The notes: generated by a model from the sequence alone, not told the origin. DNA of 64,000 nucleotides from Siphonodentalium dalli (GCA_032622095.1 CP136061.1:87164983-87228982); one strand, 5' to 3'; positions 32,941 through 45,530 are shown, numbered from the stretch's first letter. Made by a program: numbers and translations.

Positions 32941-34108
32941 TGGTGCAATGATATACGCACAAGAGGTGCTGAATCAAGCTTCCTTTTACACATGGGCATC
33001 ATTTTCTGCAAGAATTATTACGGAATCATATACGGATAGGTTTCTCCGCCCGTCATGCAACCCTATCACTTCGTACCATCTTGGGGCACATCAATTTGTA
33101 ATTTATATCACAAATGGCGTTGCAATTAGGTGATTTTAGGCACAGGCCAATTCAATTAGTAGCCTTTTTCATCTCTGAAATGATGAATTATTCATTATTC
33201 CTACCAAAGCCACCGACATCGCGCGAGGTTTTACTAACGCAAGACGCAATCCCAGAAGCGTGCAAAATGCGATAAACGTTCGCTAAGACGTTACTAAGAG
33301 AAGAGGGCCCCCAGGAGAAATCCCATGGAATTGTTACTGACAAGGAATTTAGTTCGATAGAATACTTCGTATGACTTCCTTCCATTATCCACTTGCATTA
33401 ATTTGTATTTATGAATAGAATTATTGAGCGCTGTGAGTGAAGCCAATAATTTAATGCGTTTGTTTTGTTACATTACATTAGACTGACAAAGGCACCCGGA
33501 TTTCCTCATACGTGTTGGGGGCTCAACATGGGGCTTAACAGAACACGGATCAATTTACGTTCTATCATCACACGGATATCAAACGTTCAGCTAACAAAAA
33601 TCTCGATTTCCACGTCTCTGTAAAACGCTTATAGAGTTAATGGGCCGGGTAAACAGACCGGAAATTGCCTTAACCGGTCGATCGATTATACAGACATGTC
33701 GTTGGATCCATCATTTTGATCGCAGTGCCACAGTGTCGCATCCAAAATATGACATGTCACGACACTTTGACAGAGGAGCACGCGCCATGAGATGAGAAAT
33801 ACCTCTAGAGATTAGGAATGGGTTTCATGACAGCACTTGTTATGAATCATAAATGTCCGCGATGCTTGAGTGGACTGACACATGGACCTGTTGAATGGCT
33901 CAAAGTGCCAAACATGACATTGTATATAACTTGGTCATGAACCCATGACACTGAACTCACCTCAGCCCAATATTTCATTGATCAACAGGCATGACATAGA
34001 AATTCTCAAATATAGAACATTATTTATGGGAAGTTGCCTTTCTAAATGAAAATAATCATTAATCATTAAAGACAGACAGACATTCAGACAGACAGACATT
34101 CGAACATA
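32941..34108. other. intergenic, nothing recognised
   Basis: No gene identified. Short GACA-rich runs occur at 34070-34100. No other repeat was recognised. Confidence 0.45.
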
Positions 34109-34324
34109 TACAGTAATGCCCTAAGTAATCGACCCCTTAACCACAGCATAATTATGGGTAACTTTTCAGGATTAGTCGGAAATATGGCTTGTTGTCATGC
34201 GTCGGAAAGCTCTCAGTGAGAGCTTTCCGATGAATGGCAACAAGCCATATTTCCGACTAAATCCTGAAAAGTTACCCATAATTCTGCTGTGGTTAAGGAG
34301 TCGATTACTTAGGGCATTACTGTA
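34109..34324. mobile_element. mariner-like fold-back MITE
   Basis: Almost the whole 216 bp is one inverted repeat. It starts TACAGTAATGCCCTAAGTAA and ends in the complement CTTAGGGCATTACTGTA, with arms of about 95 bp and a tip at about 34205-34225. TA at each edge and a CAGT start match Tc1/mariner ends and target. No ORF. Confidence 0.85.
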
Positions 34325-34690
34325 GATATAGAAGCAGGATTGCTGAAATATCTAGAATTTGGAGATACACGTTCTCAAAGTGCCAACATAACATTCTATA
34401 TAATTATATGATCGCAAGTTGAAGTGTCGTGGTGGTTTTAATCCTGAAATTAAGTTTCTTTCCTGGTCCTTATCCGGCTCCGGGATCACAATGGACTTAC
34501 AAGAATACTAACGACCAAGAACAGTTTATGCGGAGGATTATCACCGAACAGTTGATACCGAGGATTATCACTGCACATTTTAATTATTATGTCAACGGCA
34601 TTGGAAGAATGATTAACTTACTTACAAAAAGGACACACGGCGCTACACTTTTTAGTGTTTTTCAGAAAAGAAAAATTCAATAAATAGAGG
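34325..34690. other. intergenic, nothing recognised
   Basis: No gene or repeat family recognised; an 84-codon open frame at 34429-34683 has no domain resemblance. Confidence 0.4.
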
Positions 34691-34831
34691 ATCTCAAACA
34701 AGTTACTATTTTATACGGAATTTATCAACCGAGTTCACTAAATTCGATTTGAGCCGAGGTTTACCGAGGCTCAAATAGAATTTAGTGGACGAGTTTGATA
34801 AATTACGTATAAAATAGAACGAGTTTGAGAT
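34691..34831. repeat. fold-back sequence
   Basis: ATCTCAAAC...TTATACG(G)AATTTATCAA, then ACTAAATT(C)GATTTGAGCC, is answered by its complement after the loop GAGGTTTACCGA. Arms are about 65 bp with several mismatches. No target duplication was assigned. Confidence 0.75.
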
Positions 34832-35047
34832 AACTTTTATCACATGATCATATAATCGCTAAAATTTAATCGAAAACAACAATTAACTGCAGCCAGCGAT
34901 CATTGTCCCAAAGAGCAGCGTGACGTCATTGCACGCGACGATATTACACGTGTCTATTACGCTCGAATATTACATCGGAAAATAGTGCTAATCATGTGAT
35001 AAATTCATATATTGTACTTTATAAAAGCTAATTCCACCCTCCTAGAC

Positions 35048-35660
35048 TTTTTAATGGTCTCATCAAATCTAAAATAATCCGCTTTCTCAGAATTTGCTCA
35101 GATAAACATGATCTTAACGCAGCTTGTAATATTCTCTTTCAATCTCTCAATCATCGAGGTTATACTCTATTCGCCACATCAAAAAAATATAAATCTGAAA
35201 CTATTTATGAATTTCGTGAATTTCAATCGTCTTTCGTCCTTTCAAACTGCGCCCGAACAGTCGCACCTTATCGAACGGAGACGTCACTTACTGTAAAAAG
35301 GAGTGTTGCGCCATGAACAGTGCACCAGATAATATATTCTCATGGGGAATTTATGTTCAGAGCGAATCCACTCATATTCAATATCGATCACTCATCAAAT
35401 GGATTGCTACTCTGCAAATGTAAAATGTCTTATAACCTGTCAGTTTTGTAGATTCCAATATGTGGCTCAGACCAAAAAGGAACTCATAGTCCGCATGATG
35501 TCACATCTCCCATATATCAAACTCAAGTTGGACAAACTAGTTGCCAACCAGTTCAGTTCACCAGGACATAACTTAATCACCGATTTGCTTTGCATGCCCA
35601 TTTTGAGAGTCCCGCTCTGTGAAACAGAAGAGGACTCTAAATCTATGATATGAGACTGCA
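35048..35660 (+). pseudogene. Penelope-like element remnant with GIY-YIG region
   Basis: Two adjacent frames give the pieces expected from the C-terminal half of a Penelope-like retroelement. Near 35054-35290, stop-free codons read NGLIKSKIIRFLRICSDKHD and later LNHRGYTLF, the linker after the reverse transcriptase. Near 35405-35600 come VKCLITCQFCRFQYVAQTKK and ANQFSSPGHNL, matching the pattern CxxCxxQYVGQTxxxLxxR...HFxxPGH of the GIY-YIG nuclease. In this copy a glycine of the Y(V/I)G motif is Ala. Frames change between pieces and the nuclease lacks its end, so it is dead. No reverse-transcriptase core is recognisable upstream. Confidence 0.7.
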
Positions 35661-36179
35661 GCGAGAAGAAGTTCGGATATCAACACTTAAAACCACAACT
35701 CATTATTAACACGCCCGCGTGTATACTGGTGGCCAAATATTAGAAACATGTGGGCCGAAGGGACTTTTATAAATAGAAAATTGGTTTTTCCGGTTTATTA
35801 TTTAAAAGTCGAACTGCGCGATCAGGAGGCCGGTCACCGGTAAAAGGTGTAGTTGAGAATTTTAATTTCGTTTATTGTCCTTTATATTATTATGTAAATA
35901 ATGTTGATTTTTGGTTTGTGACAAGCTATGTCAATTACCAATAAAAGAAATTTAAAAGATAATTTGTAAGTCTTATATTTCAACTTTTATAGATATTTGT
36001 CGTTCTGCAGCCCACTGATGGTTGTGGTCGGAGACGGCCGAGTCGGCCGCCGGTTCGTTAATTAGGTGCTGGTTGTTATTGTTATTTTAACGGAATTCTG
36101 AGTTGGTCATTCGCGAAACCAATATATTTTATATTTTATAATTAAAATCTTGGGTATATAATATATGATCTTGTTTATG
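35661..36179. other. intergenic, part of repeat R2 region
   Basis: No gene. ATTTTAACGGAATTCTGAG at about 36082-36101 repeats a phrase found at 16625 and 36490, so fragments of R2 lie here. A short inverted GGCCGAGTCGGCC motif is present near 36037. Confidence 0.4.
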
Positions 36180-36560
36180 GATATTGTAGGAAGACTAATC
36201 TGGCCGTGTCAAATTGAGCTATAGCGATGGGATTTATCGCAGGACAACACATTTCTGGTTTTCGTGGGGTGTGTATCCGCTGGATATCTTATAGTTGCAG
36301 TATGTAACAATTATGACCGCGTTAATTGCCTTCGATGTTTAGGTATGAACAATGGCTGGACCATGCACTCTTGGCGGGAACACAATACCTCCGATTTTTT
36401 ATCCGCATTTAGAAGCTTTCTGGTGTGGTGAATGAGAAACCTGCAGTAATAAGCCGTAGTTGTTTGTAATTATTCGAAGGATTAGTTGTTTTAACGGAAT
36501 TCTGAGGCGGTGAATTCATGTTACCAATATATTTTATATTATAATTTATATTTATGGCTA
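36180..36560 (+). repeat. dispersed repeat R2, copy 2
   Basis: Matches 16075-16200 and 16537-16665 in order and orientation but lacks the 340 bp between them that holds the LINE-like tail. That is consistent with the tail-bearing segment at 16200-16540 being an insertion in copy 1 or a deletion here. Confidence 0.65.
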
Positions 36561-36902
36561 ATAATATGATCTTGAGGGCGTTAGCATTTCTGATTATGGT
36601 TTTCTTGTGGAAAGAATGTGTATCAAACAGCTCCACAACTTATCTGTCTTCCTCTTGTATATAATCTCCGCAGCACCGAAATTGCGCGATTATTCAAGGA
36701 GAAGGCGACCAAGATGGAAGGAGAACTGGTTGAACCACTCAACAAGAAAGTGGTCATCGCTTCTATAAGAAGACTCAGAATCTTAAAGATAAGTTCTTTA
36801 GATCTAAACTTGGTTAATTCAGTATCTAATTTTTATTTGCTTTTTTTTTTTTCAATCTTTCTCACAATTCCCATTCGGATTGTTTACGTCGTCCTGTTGG
36901 TA

Positions 36903-37058
36903 TCTCGGTTTTCAGTGTGAATGCCCCATTAATTAACTTTTGGGCGTGTTGGCATCTCGGTTTTCAGTGTGAATGCCCCATTAATTACAATTTGGGCGTG
37001 TTGACATCTCGATTTTCAGTGTGAATGCCCCATTAATTACACGCTGGGCGCACAAACA
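36903..37058. repeat. 52-bp tandem repeat, three units
   Basis: TCTCGGTTTTCAGTGTGAAT followed by GCCCCATTAATTA recurs at 36903, 36955 and 37007. Confidence 0.92.
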
Positions 37059-39090
37059 TGTTTCTCTTTAAAGCAGTGTTCATTTTAAACCACCGCCAAA
37101 AAAGAGAAATAGAAAGACACAAAACAACCGCCGCTAGGACGCCCCCACCACGCTTTCGCCGCCTTGCCTCCAACCACAGCACCTACAACAGCCAAAATTA
37201 CCGATCTTCATCGAATAAATCAAGAAAGGGTGAAGGGACATGCAAACTGCAGTCCGACCATCCTACCCGGCCTTCGGCCGGAAACGACCCAACAACCATT
37301 CGGACGTAGCATATGTTACAGAGATGTCTGATAACTAATTATCAGAATTTAGTCATCCACATTTTTTGTACGCTGACTAATATTCCCGCGATTATTTATG
37401 TCGTCATCGAAGGTTGCGTGCATGGCTTACCTGTTTACTTCTCGCAAGAGAAGTTTTGTTTACCTAGATGGGCAAGTCTCTACAACATGCAAATACATCT
37501 TCTGTTTATGATTATTATAATAATGCATTATATTACAATACATTGTGTCGTATTGTGGATATTCGTGTAGTGGTGGCCTCCTTGCCACGTGGACTGTGCG
37601 ACTCTCGTCCAACGTATCAGTTAAACAAGACTCCTCAGCGTAGCTTTTCAATCGACCCTCAATGCCAGCAAATTCAGGGTCCTCGCTGCACCGAAATTAA
37701 CTTTTGCCAAATAATTTGCCAAATTAAAATATTTTTTGCCAAATTCTTTTAGAATTTGCCAAATGCTATCCCTGATAGTACAATTTTCTGTCTTATGTTT
37801 CGACACTCACTCGCGGTTTGAACGACTTTTGATATCGATAGGAAAGCAGTTAGTTAATAGTTATACTCGCATCTCTATTGTGGTTATTATACACCAATAA
37901 ACCAATCACCGAACACTAAAATGGTAGAAGGTTGCTTCATCAGAAGGGCACACCACAAGAGGATTAGCTATATAAACACCACCACGCTAAATACGGATAA
38001 TCCCTCCACCCATCGATACTACTAGCTATCAGATTAAATGCATGTTAATAGAGGTGTTATCTTTTCCTAAACCATATAAACACCACTAATATAATTATAT
38101 TGTAAGAGTTTCCTGAAATGAATCCTATTGATTGACCAATATTTGTCAACTCTCTTGAGGAATTTAAAAGTGACTTTTGCCAAATGAAAATAATTTTTTG
38201 CCAAATGTGAATTATTTTGGCCATTGGCAAATTTGGCAAGTGGCAGCGCGATCTCTGGCAGCATGCAGGTTGACTCACATTTAATGTTCACCAACTTGGA
38301 GGACAGTGCAAGAAAGAAGTGATTTATTTCACTGAGCCCGTGCCACATACCTTTAAATATATCTATGGAATTGGACAAGTGGTTCAATTTTGATTTTCTT
38401 GGCCATGTTGTTACAATGTTACACTGGTGTAAATAGGGTTCGGAGTGACATCTAGCGGATAGAATAAAATATACACTGGGCACTGATTGGTCAATAGCCT
38501 TTTGTGCTTTTTGCATAAACAAATCATCACACCTCTCCCCTATGATTTCCCATAGGTAAAATAGCCATTGGCACAGAAATTAACCCTTTGTAGTGAAGTT
38601 TGAAGTTTTTGGTGTGGTCTAAAATATGACAGTATTTTTTTTATGCGGTTCTGACATTAGTTACGAAAACACAAGATTTAAAGGCGAATTCCCTGCTAGA
38701 CGTTAGCACTGAGGCCTATGGGAAACATTTACACCAGTGTTATAACCACAAACGATAACGCCGGCATGTCGACACATGGCAGCGGATAACTCTGGGTTGA
38801 CTCTTACATGTCACGTGGAGCCTGGGGGGATCAAACAGATCGATACGATACCTGTCCTTTAATTACTGTTGCTGTTGCGATAAATTGCATTTTCCGAGTC
38901 ACATGTTTACATTGAGGAAAGATAATGCACTTTTGTTTACAAAGCTCAATTACGGTGTTGAACAATATCGGATATGAAACTGGCTGCCTCCGCAAACAGA
39001 GAGAACGCAAGTCACCAATCGAATATAAACACAACTGCCGCCGAGAAAGTCACACAAAAACATTGTAGCTCTTTTAACTAGCAAGATAAA
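37059..39090. other. intergenic, no supported gene
   Basis: About 2 kb with no recognised gene. TTTTGCCAAAT recurs in clusters at 37692-37765 and 38173-38240, which suggests an old repeat. A 151-codon minus-strand open frame at 38067-38522 has no domain I recognise and overlaps the TTTTGCCAAAT cluster, so it is not called. Confidence 0.4.
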
Positions 39091-39170
39091 CGTGCACATT
39101 AGCTATAGACTGCCAAGATCGCGACATCACGTGCACATTAGCTATAGACTTCCAAGATCGTGACATCGAT
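39091..39170. repeat. about 38-bp tandem duplication
   Basis: CGTGCACATTAGCTATAGAC plus T(G/T)CCAAGATCG(C/T)GACATC occurs twice in succession. Confidence 0.85.
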
Positions 39171-39552
39171 AATGAGACAAAGAGCGTCTGTTTGCTAAGG
39201 CCACATTCTCACACTGACGAATTTGCGAGGCAAATATTCTGGAAATTCGTCACAAATGGCTATCTGATGCACATTTTTGAATGATAAACTCTAAATTGAA
39301 GTGTGTTCGTTCCACTGTTGTATTTATGGTTCGAGTTATATAATATCGATTGGATACTGAATTCTTATAAGGTATATATTGGAAGATTATAGCCTGTCAG
39401 TTACTCGCGGAATTACACATACATGTATGGGGGCACTCCACTGTTGTGTCAAAATAAGCAGAAAACGTTTTCTTCCTTAAACGGACATGGCTCATGCGAG
39501 CTTCCAAACTTTTATTTGTATGCAATATGTATGACAGTAGTTATGTTCGGTT

Positions 39553-39660
39553 ACTGGGGGGGGGGGGGGGGGGGGGGGTGTCGGAAATATTTCAGACACG
39601 TTTGATACTTTTGTTTTACCTTTGGCCATTTTTGCGACCCACACAACAACCTCACCCAAT
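39553..39660. repeat. poly-G-led repeat fragment
   Basis: A run of more than 20 G is followed by TCGGAAATATTTCAGACACG and a GCGACCCACAC-type phrase. A related fragment with the same order lies at 53470-53560. The apparent poly-Gly open frames are artefacts. Confidence 0.55.
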
Positions 39661-39672
39661 TTATTTTTCGTT

Positions 39673-40049
39673 TTAACAATTTACCCAACAAACCGGCCAA
39701 AACCGGCCAAATAAAGCTTCAACAGCCTAAAATATCTTCGGTCTGTCTCAATAGAACCATACACATATGGATATCATTGGAACCGACTCCTTGACCACAT
39801 TGTGATAGTTACAGTTATGCCCTGTGCCAATGCATTCTCTTATATATGCGAGTCGACCATAGGTCGCCTCGCATATATAAGAGAATGCATTGGCCTAAAA
39901 AAATAATTTTCTTACATTCTTTAACAATTTTATAATTTTTAATGTGTTAAGCCAATGCATTCTCTTATATATGCGAGGCGACCTATGGTCGACTCGCATA
40001 TATAAGAGAATGCATTGGCACAGGGCCGTTCTGTTGGGTAAAGGGTTAA
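39673..40049. mobile_element. piggyBac-type MITE, copy 5
   Basis: TTAA at 39673-39676 and 40046-40049. Both 69-bp hairpins are intact (39826-39894 and 39951-40019), with a shortened centre. The left end reads CAATTTACCCAACA instead of CCCTTTACCCAACA, while the flank just beyond the right TTAA is CAATTTATC. Confidence 0.85.
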
Positions 40050-40182
40050 CAATTTATCAACTACCTATATTACGGGTTGGTGTATGTGATTAGTTTAGTT
40101 TGACTTGGCAGTGATTGATTATGCAACATGTCTATGCATTTTAAGTTCGGAGTGACACAGACTGATATATACTGGGCATTTA

Positions 40183-40416
40183 GTAAGGCTGAAGGGGTCA
40201 CTCTCACCAAAAACACCGTTACTTAAATTGTGTTTATGAAAGTATGGCGCCCATTAGCTGTTTGTTTTCAGTACATTTTAATATTCATTGAATCTAAACA
40301 ATTATTCTCTAACATAATTCATGGCAGATACGAAAACTGAACGTCCTTTAGAACGACATTTCAAAACCTGTGTACCCTTCAGCACTTTTTTTGGTGAGAG
40401 TGACCCCTTCAGCTTT
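40183..40416. mobile_element. MITE with GCTGAAGGGGTC ends
   Basis: Inverted ends of about 25 bp, GGCTGAAGGGGTCACTCTCA then CCAAAAA, are mirrored by TTTTTGGTGAGAGTGACCCC then TTCAGC at the right. The 180-bp interior is non-coding. The target duplication is unclear. Confidence 0.75.
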
Positions 40417-40568
40417 GGTAATGCTATACAACAAGTAACAATCTATACTCACTTTCTAAATGCAGTTTTGGTGTTAAAATTACATTATCTCTAAGGTCTA
40501 AGACCAAACAGTGTTGAACAGAATGGAAAAATGCTTTCCGGTCCTCTTGACCACCCACACACCCACAG

Positions 40569-40881
40569 GTCCCTGGCACAATAGACCCCAAACACCCAAA
40601 GACATATATTATCATGTGGTGACTTTGGATGTATTGTCCTGCATAAAATTGTGAATTGAATGTTAGAAATTTAAAAAAAACTTTGTTGACTTTCTACAAA
40701 TTTGTTCCAAATTGTTTTTCACATCTATATGTCACTACTGAAAGCAATTTTTCCACAATATAATACAGAGATTCAGACCGAGTTACAAGTTTGACGTACA
40801 TTTTTTATATGTTCGCCATACTAAATGCTGTCTTATATATATGTCTTTGGGTGTTTGGGGTCTATTGTGCCAGGGACCAGT
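40569..40881. repeat. inverted repeat, 40-bp arms
   Basis: GGTCCCTGGCACAATAGACC then CCAAACACCCAAAGACATAT at the left is exactly complemented at 40838-40881. The spacer of about 230 bp has no gene. Another small inverted-repeat element is likely. Confidence 0.75.
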
Positions 40882-40904
40882 GCACACACCCAGTCATATG
40901 TTGT

Positions 40905-40975
40905 CCCGTAGTCTAGTGGTGAATGTAGAGCTGGTCGTGAACGGGAACAATGAAGAGTCCAGACGGCTTGATATA
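40905..40975 (+). other. weak tRNA-like sequence
   Basis: TCCCGTAGTCTAGTGGTGAA resembles the 5' third of a tRNA, including an A box, but no B box or closed acceptor stem follows. It may be the head of an old SINE whose tail could be at 42120-42200, although the distance is too long for one intact SINE. Confidence 0.25.
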
Positions 40976-42972
40976 TTTATATTTTAAATAAGTCACTGTC
41001 CATAAGCACACTAGGTAGACGAACAGAGGAGTTGGTTGTTCGGTTGTATAAGCGGGAGTGTCTCTGTATTTCTCGATACGTGTAGTTATTCCAACGGTTG
41101 GTGTATCATGCGTCCAAATAAGGTCTGAGGTATCAAGATACCCTTGCCTATGACGTGTACCATACTATTGTTTACTATAGGGTGATACTGGTTTGATCCG
41201 CCATAACTTATACAATGGTTGCTACCAGTCATAACCAATTAAGAATATGATCTTGTTAATTATGCTTGTGTGTTTTTATACTATATCATTTACATCTCCC
41301 ACGTATTGTGCTTATCTATACAATTAACCCTATCATTACAATCACCGGGGAAAGGAAGTGTATCCTAGATCCGGGAACACATATAACAATAACTATACTA
41401 TCTTATGTACTATACTATATTATGTACTATCGGACAATGTGCTAGGGAAAATGTTTGACTTCCCCCTGGGTTACTCGGACTACTCCTTCATTGGACAACT
41501 TTCGCACAATGAACTACTACTGGTAAGAATTGCGAACAGGGTACTACATCACTAGAATGTGTGTTCTTTCCATCAGTTGTCGTTTTGTCATAGTCCTAGC
41601 TACGGTAACGGTTATACAGAAACCAAACCCCGTGTGGCCCCGGGGTAGAATAGGCCCACCGCCCCACTTCGAGGGGTAAGAATCCCCTAATGTGGAACCA
41701 TGTTTGCCGTGAACAAGAAACAGTATTTGTGGATCGAGGCTGTCGGTTGGGTGAAGGACGACGTTCTGTCTCACCCACCCGACCATCAGCTTGACTCATT
41801 GATAAAGGTTCATGCGCGATTCATCAAATATTATAAATACCTTATCACTGCAAAATCTTATTTTAAAAGCTACTTTACATATTTCGATGCGGCTCCTTGG
41901 TGATTTCGTGTAATTTATTTGCTACTTATTATCTGTCTTTTACTACTTTTATACGTTTTATAGTATGATTGGACACTAGTCAGTTCTTGAATTAATATTC
42001 CCGACTCTAAGTGGAAACATTCCTCTTGTGTTCTTTTAATTATACATAACTAATCATTGCATTATTTTAATCTAATCCACTGTCTGCTTTATCTACACAG
42101 TTGCTTCGCTACGATCTTTTTTATGCCTGGTTCTGTTCTTGGTCGTGATATGGCCTAGTGACTAATAAGACGTTTAACACTCAATCAATCAATCGATCGA
42201 TCCAGAAACCAAGCATGCGCACGCGAACTTTGCATGCAATCCTCATCAAGCATACCACTGATTTGACATGCAAACAACATAATTAAATACAAAATAATCA
42301 CGACAAACATAAATACATCACCGTACTGTGACTGGCAAGAAGTATGAGGCACTGTTATATCACAAACGGACTCGTAATCGTGAATTTTGCGAAAAATATT
42401 TTGGACCGTCCGAAAAATTTACGACTACATGTATTAGCTATTCATTATTATTAACATTATAGTATCTCATTTTGCCAAATGTGTCCTTTTCGAGATCGTC
42501 GCCGGATAACAGAATTTGCGAGAAAAACATGATGCGCACCGAGTGTCTACCTCCAGTACTAAAATGACGTAGCCAAGTCAATAATGTTTATTTCAGTATG
42601 TTTTCTTGATCAAATCAATATAGCTGACAATGTCACCCCGCCCCTTTTGGTATGCGGGATTCGAGCCTTTTTAAGGCGGGATTCGGGCATTTAAGGCGGT
42701 GAGTGGGATGCACACCCCTCTGTTGACTGGTACTCGGACTCATGTGCCCAATTTAACAGATATTCAGGATTCAACAATAAGGCTGGTACGCAGCTTTTAT
42801 ATGATAAAATTACACACATTTTGTTTATTTTCCAGCCCGAATGACATAAGTAGATGTACATGTATTTCAGTTAAATACTTCTTGATATGTTGAAGTTATC
42901 GATACTAAATGTACGTCAGAAAATGTTACTAAATATGTATTCCATATTATCTTAACAGAATGGTACGACGAA
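40976..42972. other. intergenic; SINE/LINE-type tail near 42120-42202
   Basis: No gene recognised. TGGCCTAGTGACTAATAAGA then CGTTTAACACTCAATCAATC ends in an AATC/GATC repeat of the kind that terminates many molluscan SINEs. The rest holds only AT-rich, unassigned sequence. Low confidence for the element's extent. Confidence 0.35.
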
Positions 42973-43817
42973 TTCACCCCTCTCTGTTAACTGGTATTCA
43001 AGATTCACCCCTCTCTGTTAACTGGTACTCAGGATTCACCACTCTCTGTTAACTGGTATTCAGGCTTCACCACTCTCTGTTAACTGGTATTCAGGATTCA
43101 CCCCTTTCTGTTAACTGGTATTCAGGATTCACCCCTCTCTGCTAACTGGTATTCACCTTTCACCCCTCTCTGTTAACTGGTATTCAAGATTCACCCCTCT
43201 CTGTTAAATGGTATTCAGGATTCACCCCTCTCTGTTAAATGGTATTCAGGATTCACCCCTATATGTTAACTGGTACTCAGGATAACCCCTCTCTGTTAAC
43301 TGGTATTCAGGATTCACCCCACTCTGTTAACTGGTATTCAGGATTCATCCCTCTCTTTTAACTGGTAGTCAGCATTCACCTCTCTGTTAACTTGTATTTA
43401 TAATTCACTCCTCTATGTTAACTGGTAATCGAGATTCACCCCTCTCTGTTAAATGTTATTAATATTCACCCCTATCTGTTAACTGGTATTCAGGACTCAC
43501 CCCTTTCTGTTGACTGTTATTAATATTCACACCTCTCTGTTAACTGGTATTCAGGATTCACCCATCGCTGTTAACTGGTATTCAGGATTCACCGCTCCCT
43601 GTTAACTGGTATTCAGGATTCACCCCATCTGTTAAATTATATTTAGGATTCACCCCTCTCTTTTAACTGGTATTCAGGATTCACCCCTATTAATATTCAC
43701 ACCTATCTATTAACTGGTATTCAGGATTCACCCTCTCTATTAACTGGTATTCAGGATTCACCCCTGTCTGTTAACTGATATTAATGATTCACCCCTCTAT
43801 GTTAACTGATATCCATG
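42973..43817. repeat. 31-bp minisatellite
   Basis: About 27 imperfect units of TTCACCCCTCTCTGTTAACT plus GGTATTCAGGA. Some units carry a GTTATTAATATTCAC variant or short deletions. An isolated partial unit occurs at 42710-42770 (CACCCCTCTGTTGACTGGTA), so the array may once have begun further left. Units abut with no spacers. Confidence 0.95.
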
Positions 43818-44362
43818 ATTGGGGGCTGGGGTATGATACCCTCATAGCTAGTGTGCCAAAAATTAAGTTATATCCAGTATTTATTCAACCGACGAGCTAG
43901 TTCAAGATTCTAATTAAAATTAAAATTAGGTAGAAGTCTTATGTTCGGGAAATGAATGGTGAATGCCACTTTAAAGTTGTTTTCTTTGAAATCTCAAGGT
44001 TATTTGCCGCAAGTATAGATCAGATTGTGATGATCACGTTACAAGTGTACTCGGCAAGATTAAAAGAGACATGTCATATACGTTCTTGAGTATGAGTCGA
44101 TTAAGTGCCGCGATTTCCTGAATGTGGTGAGTGACATGAAAGTTTATCATAAGCATGCCCCAATAGATGTCTTCCTATAAGCATGCCCCAATAGATGTCT
44201 TCCTGTTAGATTAGATTGATTGATTGACACATTTGTCCGCTCGAGGCCGATGTAAAAAAAAAAACCAAACAATTACATAAATCAAATAAAATGTGATTAT
44301 AAATATAGTAGCATGAACATTTATGTTCAACGTTTGGTGATTCCCATCCTGTATGCATACAT
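43818..44362. other. intergenic, nothing recognised
   Basis: No gene. A 27-bp direct duplication, AAGCATGCCCCAATAGATGT plus CTTCCT, occurs at 44152-44204. Confidence 0.45.
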
Positions 44363-44498
44363 ATTAGTCCAGGAGATATTGATCGACCTCTGCACCCCCC
44401 CATGACTCAACTTCACCCCACTAATTTTCTTTCTTAATGTCTCCTCTAAATTTTTTCGGTTGTTAACAAGAAAAAAAGTGGCCGCAGAGACTCCAGAC

Positions 44499-45530
44499 AA
44501 GATGGCGTCCGTCATAGCGGCCATTTGTTTTATATGCACCAGGCCTCTTTGATCGCCGTTATAGTAAAGATAATATCACATGCGGTCTTGTTTTCCGCTC
44601 GATTCGTTATGCTAATATACAACCCTTACAAGTTAGCCAAAAATCCGACACCAGAATCTAATATGGCGGCCAAGATGGCCGCCGAAATGTGAAAATATGC
44701 TATTTTTCTGACATTTCACCACCTTTCGTTTGTCTGTGGGAAAATATTGGCATCTTGGCGTGATGTTATACATTTATCGTATAGAAGAGTCATTGACAAA
44801 CACACGGGGACCATAATATACATTCATTGTGGGATTGTTTTGTCCGATATCACGTTTTCCCAAATTCCGGTATAATAGGTCAAAGCCGAATCGACGCTAA
44901 TAACGCGATGTAATGTTTCGAATCAATGAATGTTATTGCTATTAAAACAACACCTATGCATATATATGTGCAGGAGATACCCGAGCTAGGATTCCTCTTA
45001 TACCTGAGTTGAGGAATATTCACCCAAATCCAAGATGGCTGCCAAAATGGCCACCAGAAATAGAAAAATCGCTGATTTTAACATCAGTGAGCGTTATTGT
45101 CACGACAGCTCCACACCTGTTTACTATTGTGAGTTGGAAATACTTAGGAGAAGAACTGTACTTATATCATATCCAAATAAAAGTATCCCAAATCTAAAAT
45201 GGCGCCCACAATGGCGGACAGATTTTGAAAATTCACCGAAATTCCCTCATATTCACATCATTGGGCATTATTTTCGAGACAACTGCATACATGCTGGCAG
45301 TTGAGTTGGAAATACTGAGGTGAAGTAATTACCTTGCATCTCATGCAAGAAATTGTTTTTCAAATCGAAGATGGCGGCCAAAATGGCGACCGAAATTTGA
45401 AAACAAGCTCACATTCCTTTACTTTCTTACGATGGGCGTTATTGTTAAGCGATTTCTGCCCACAATTACATGTTCATATGGAACATTGATATGATGTGTT
45501 CATTTGAGCTTGGCAAACTCTCGCATTCAA
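44499..45530 (+). repeat. ATGGCGGCC-bearing ~168-bp units, left arm
   Basis: Five units begin with paired ATGGC-type motifs at 44499, 44660, 45031, 45197 and 45367 (best: AAGATGGCGGCCAAAATGGC). The last three are spaced 166-170 bp apart and share GGGCGTTATTGTC-like, GAGTTGGAAATACT and AATTGTTTTTCAAATCGA segments. AAGATGGCGGC matches the known YY1 binding consensus; binding here is inference only. The first two units are more diverged. Confidence 0.75.

Noticed and set aside
32654-33133. Ser-, His-, Ile- and Met-rich open frames
   Set aside because: All derive from the CAT/ATC microsatellite in different frames.
38067-38522. 151-codon minus-strand open frame
   Set aside because: Overlaps a TTTTGCCAAAT repeat cluster, has no domain similarity I can name, and no upstream methionine context or splice evidence.
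40905-40975. tRNA gene
   Set aside because: Only the A-box part fits; no B box or acceptor stem. Kept only as weak tRNA-like sequence.
42973-43817. CRISPR-like 31-bp repeats
   Set aside because: Same reasoning: contiguous degenerate units, no spacers.
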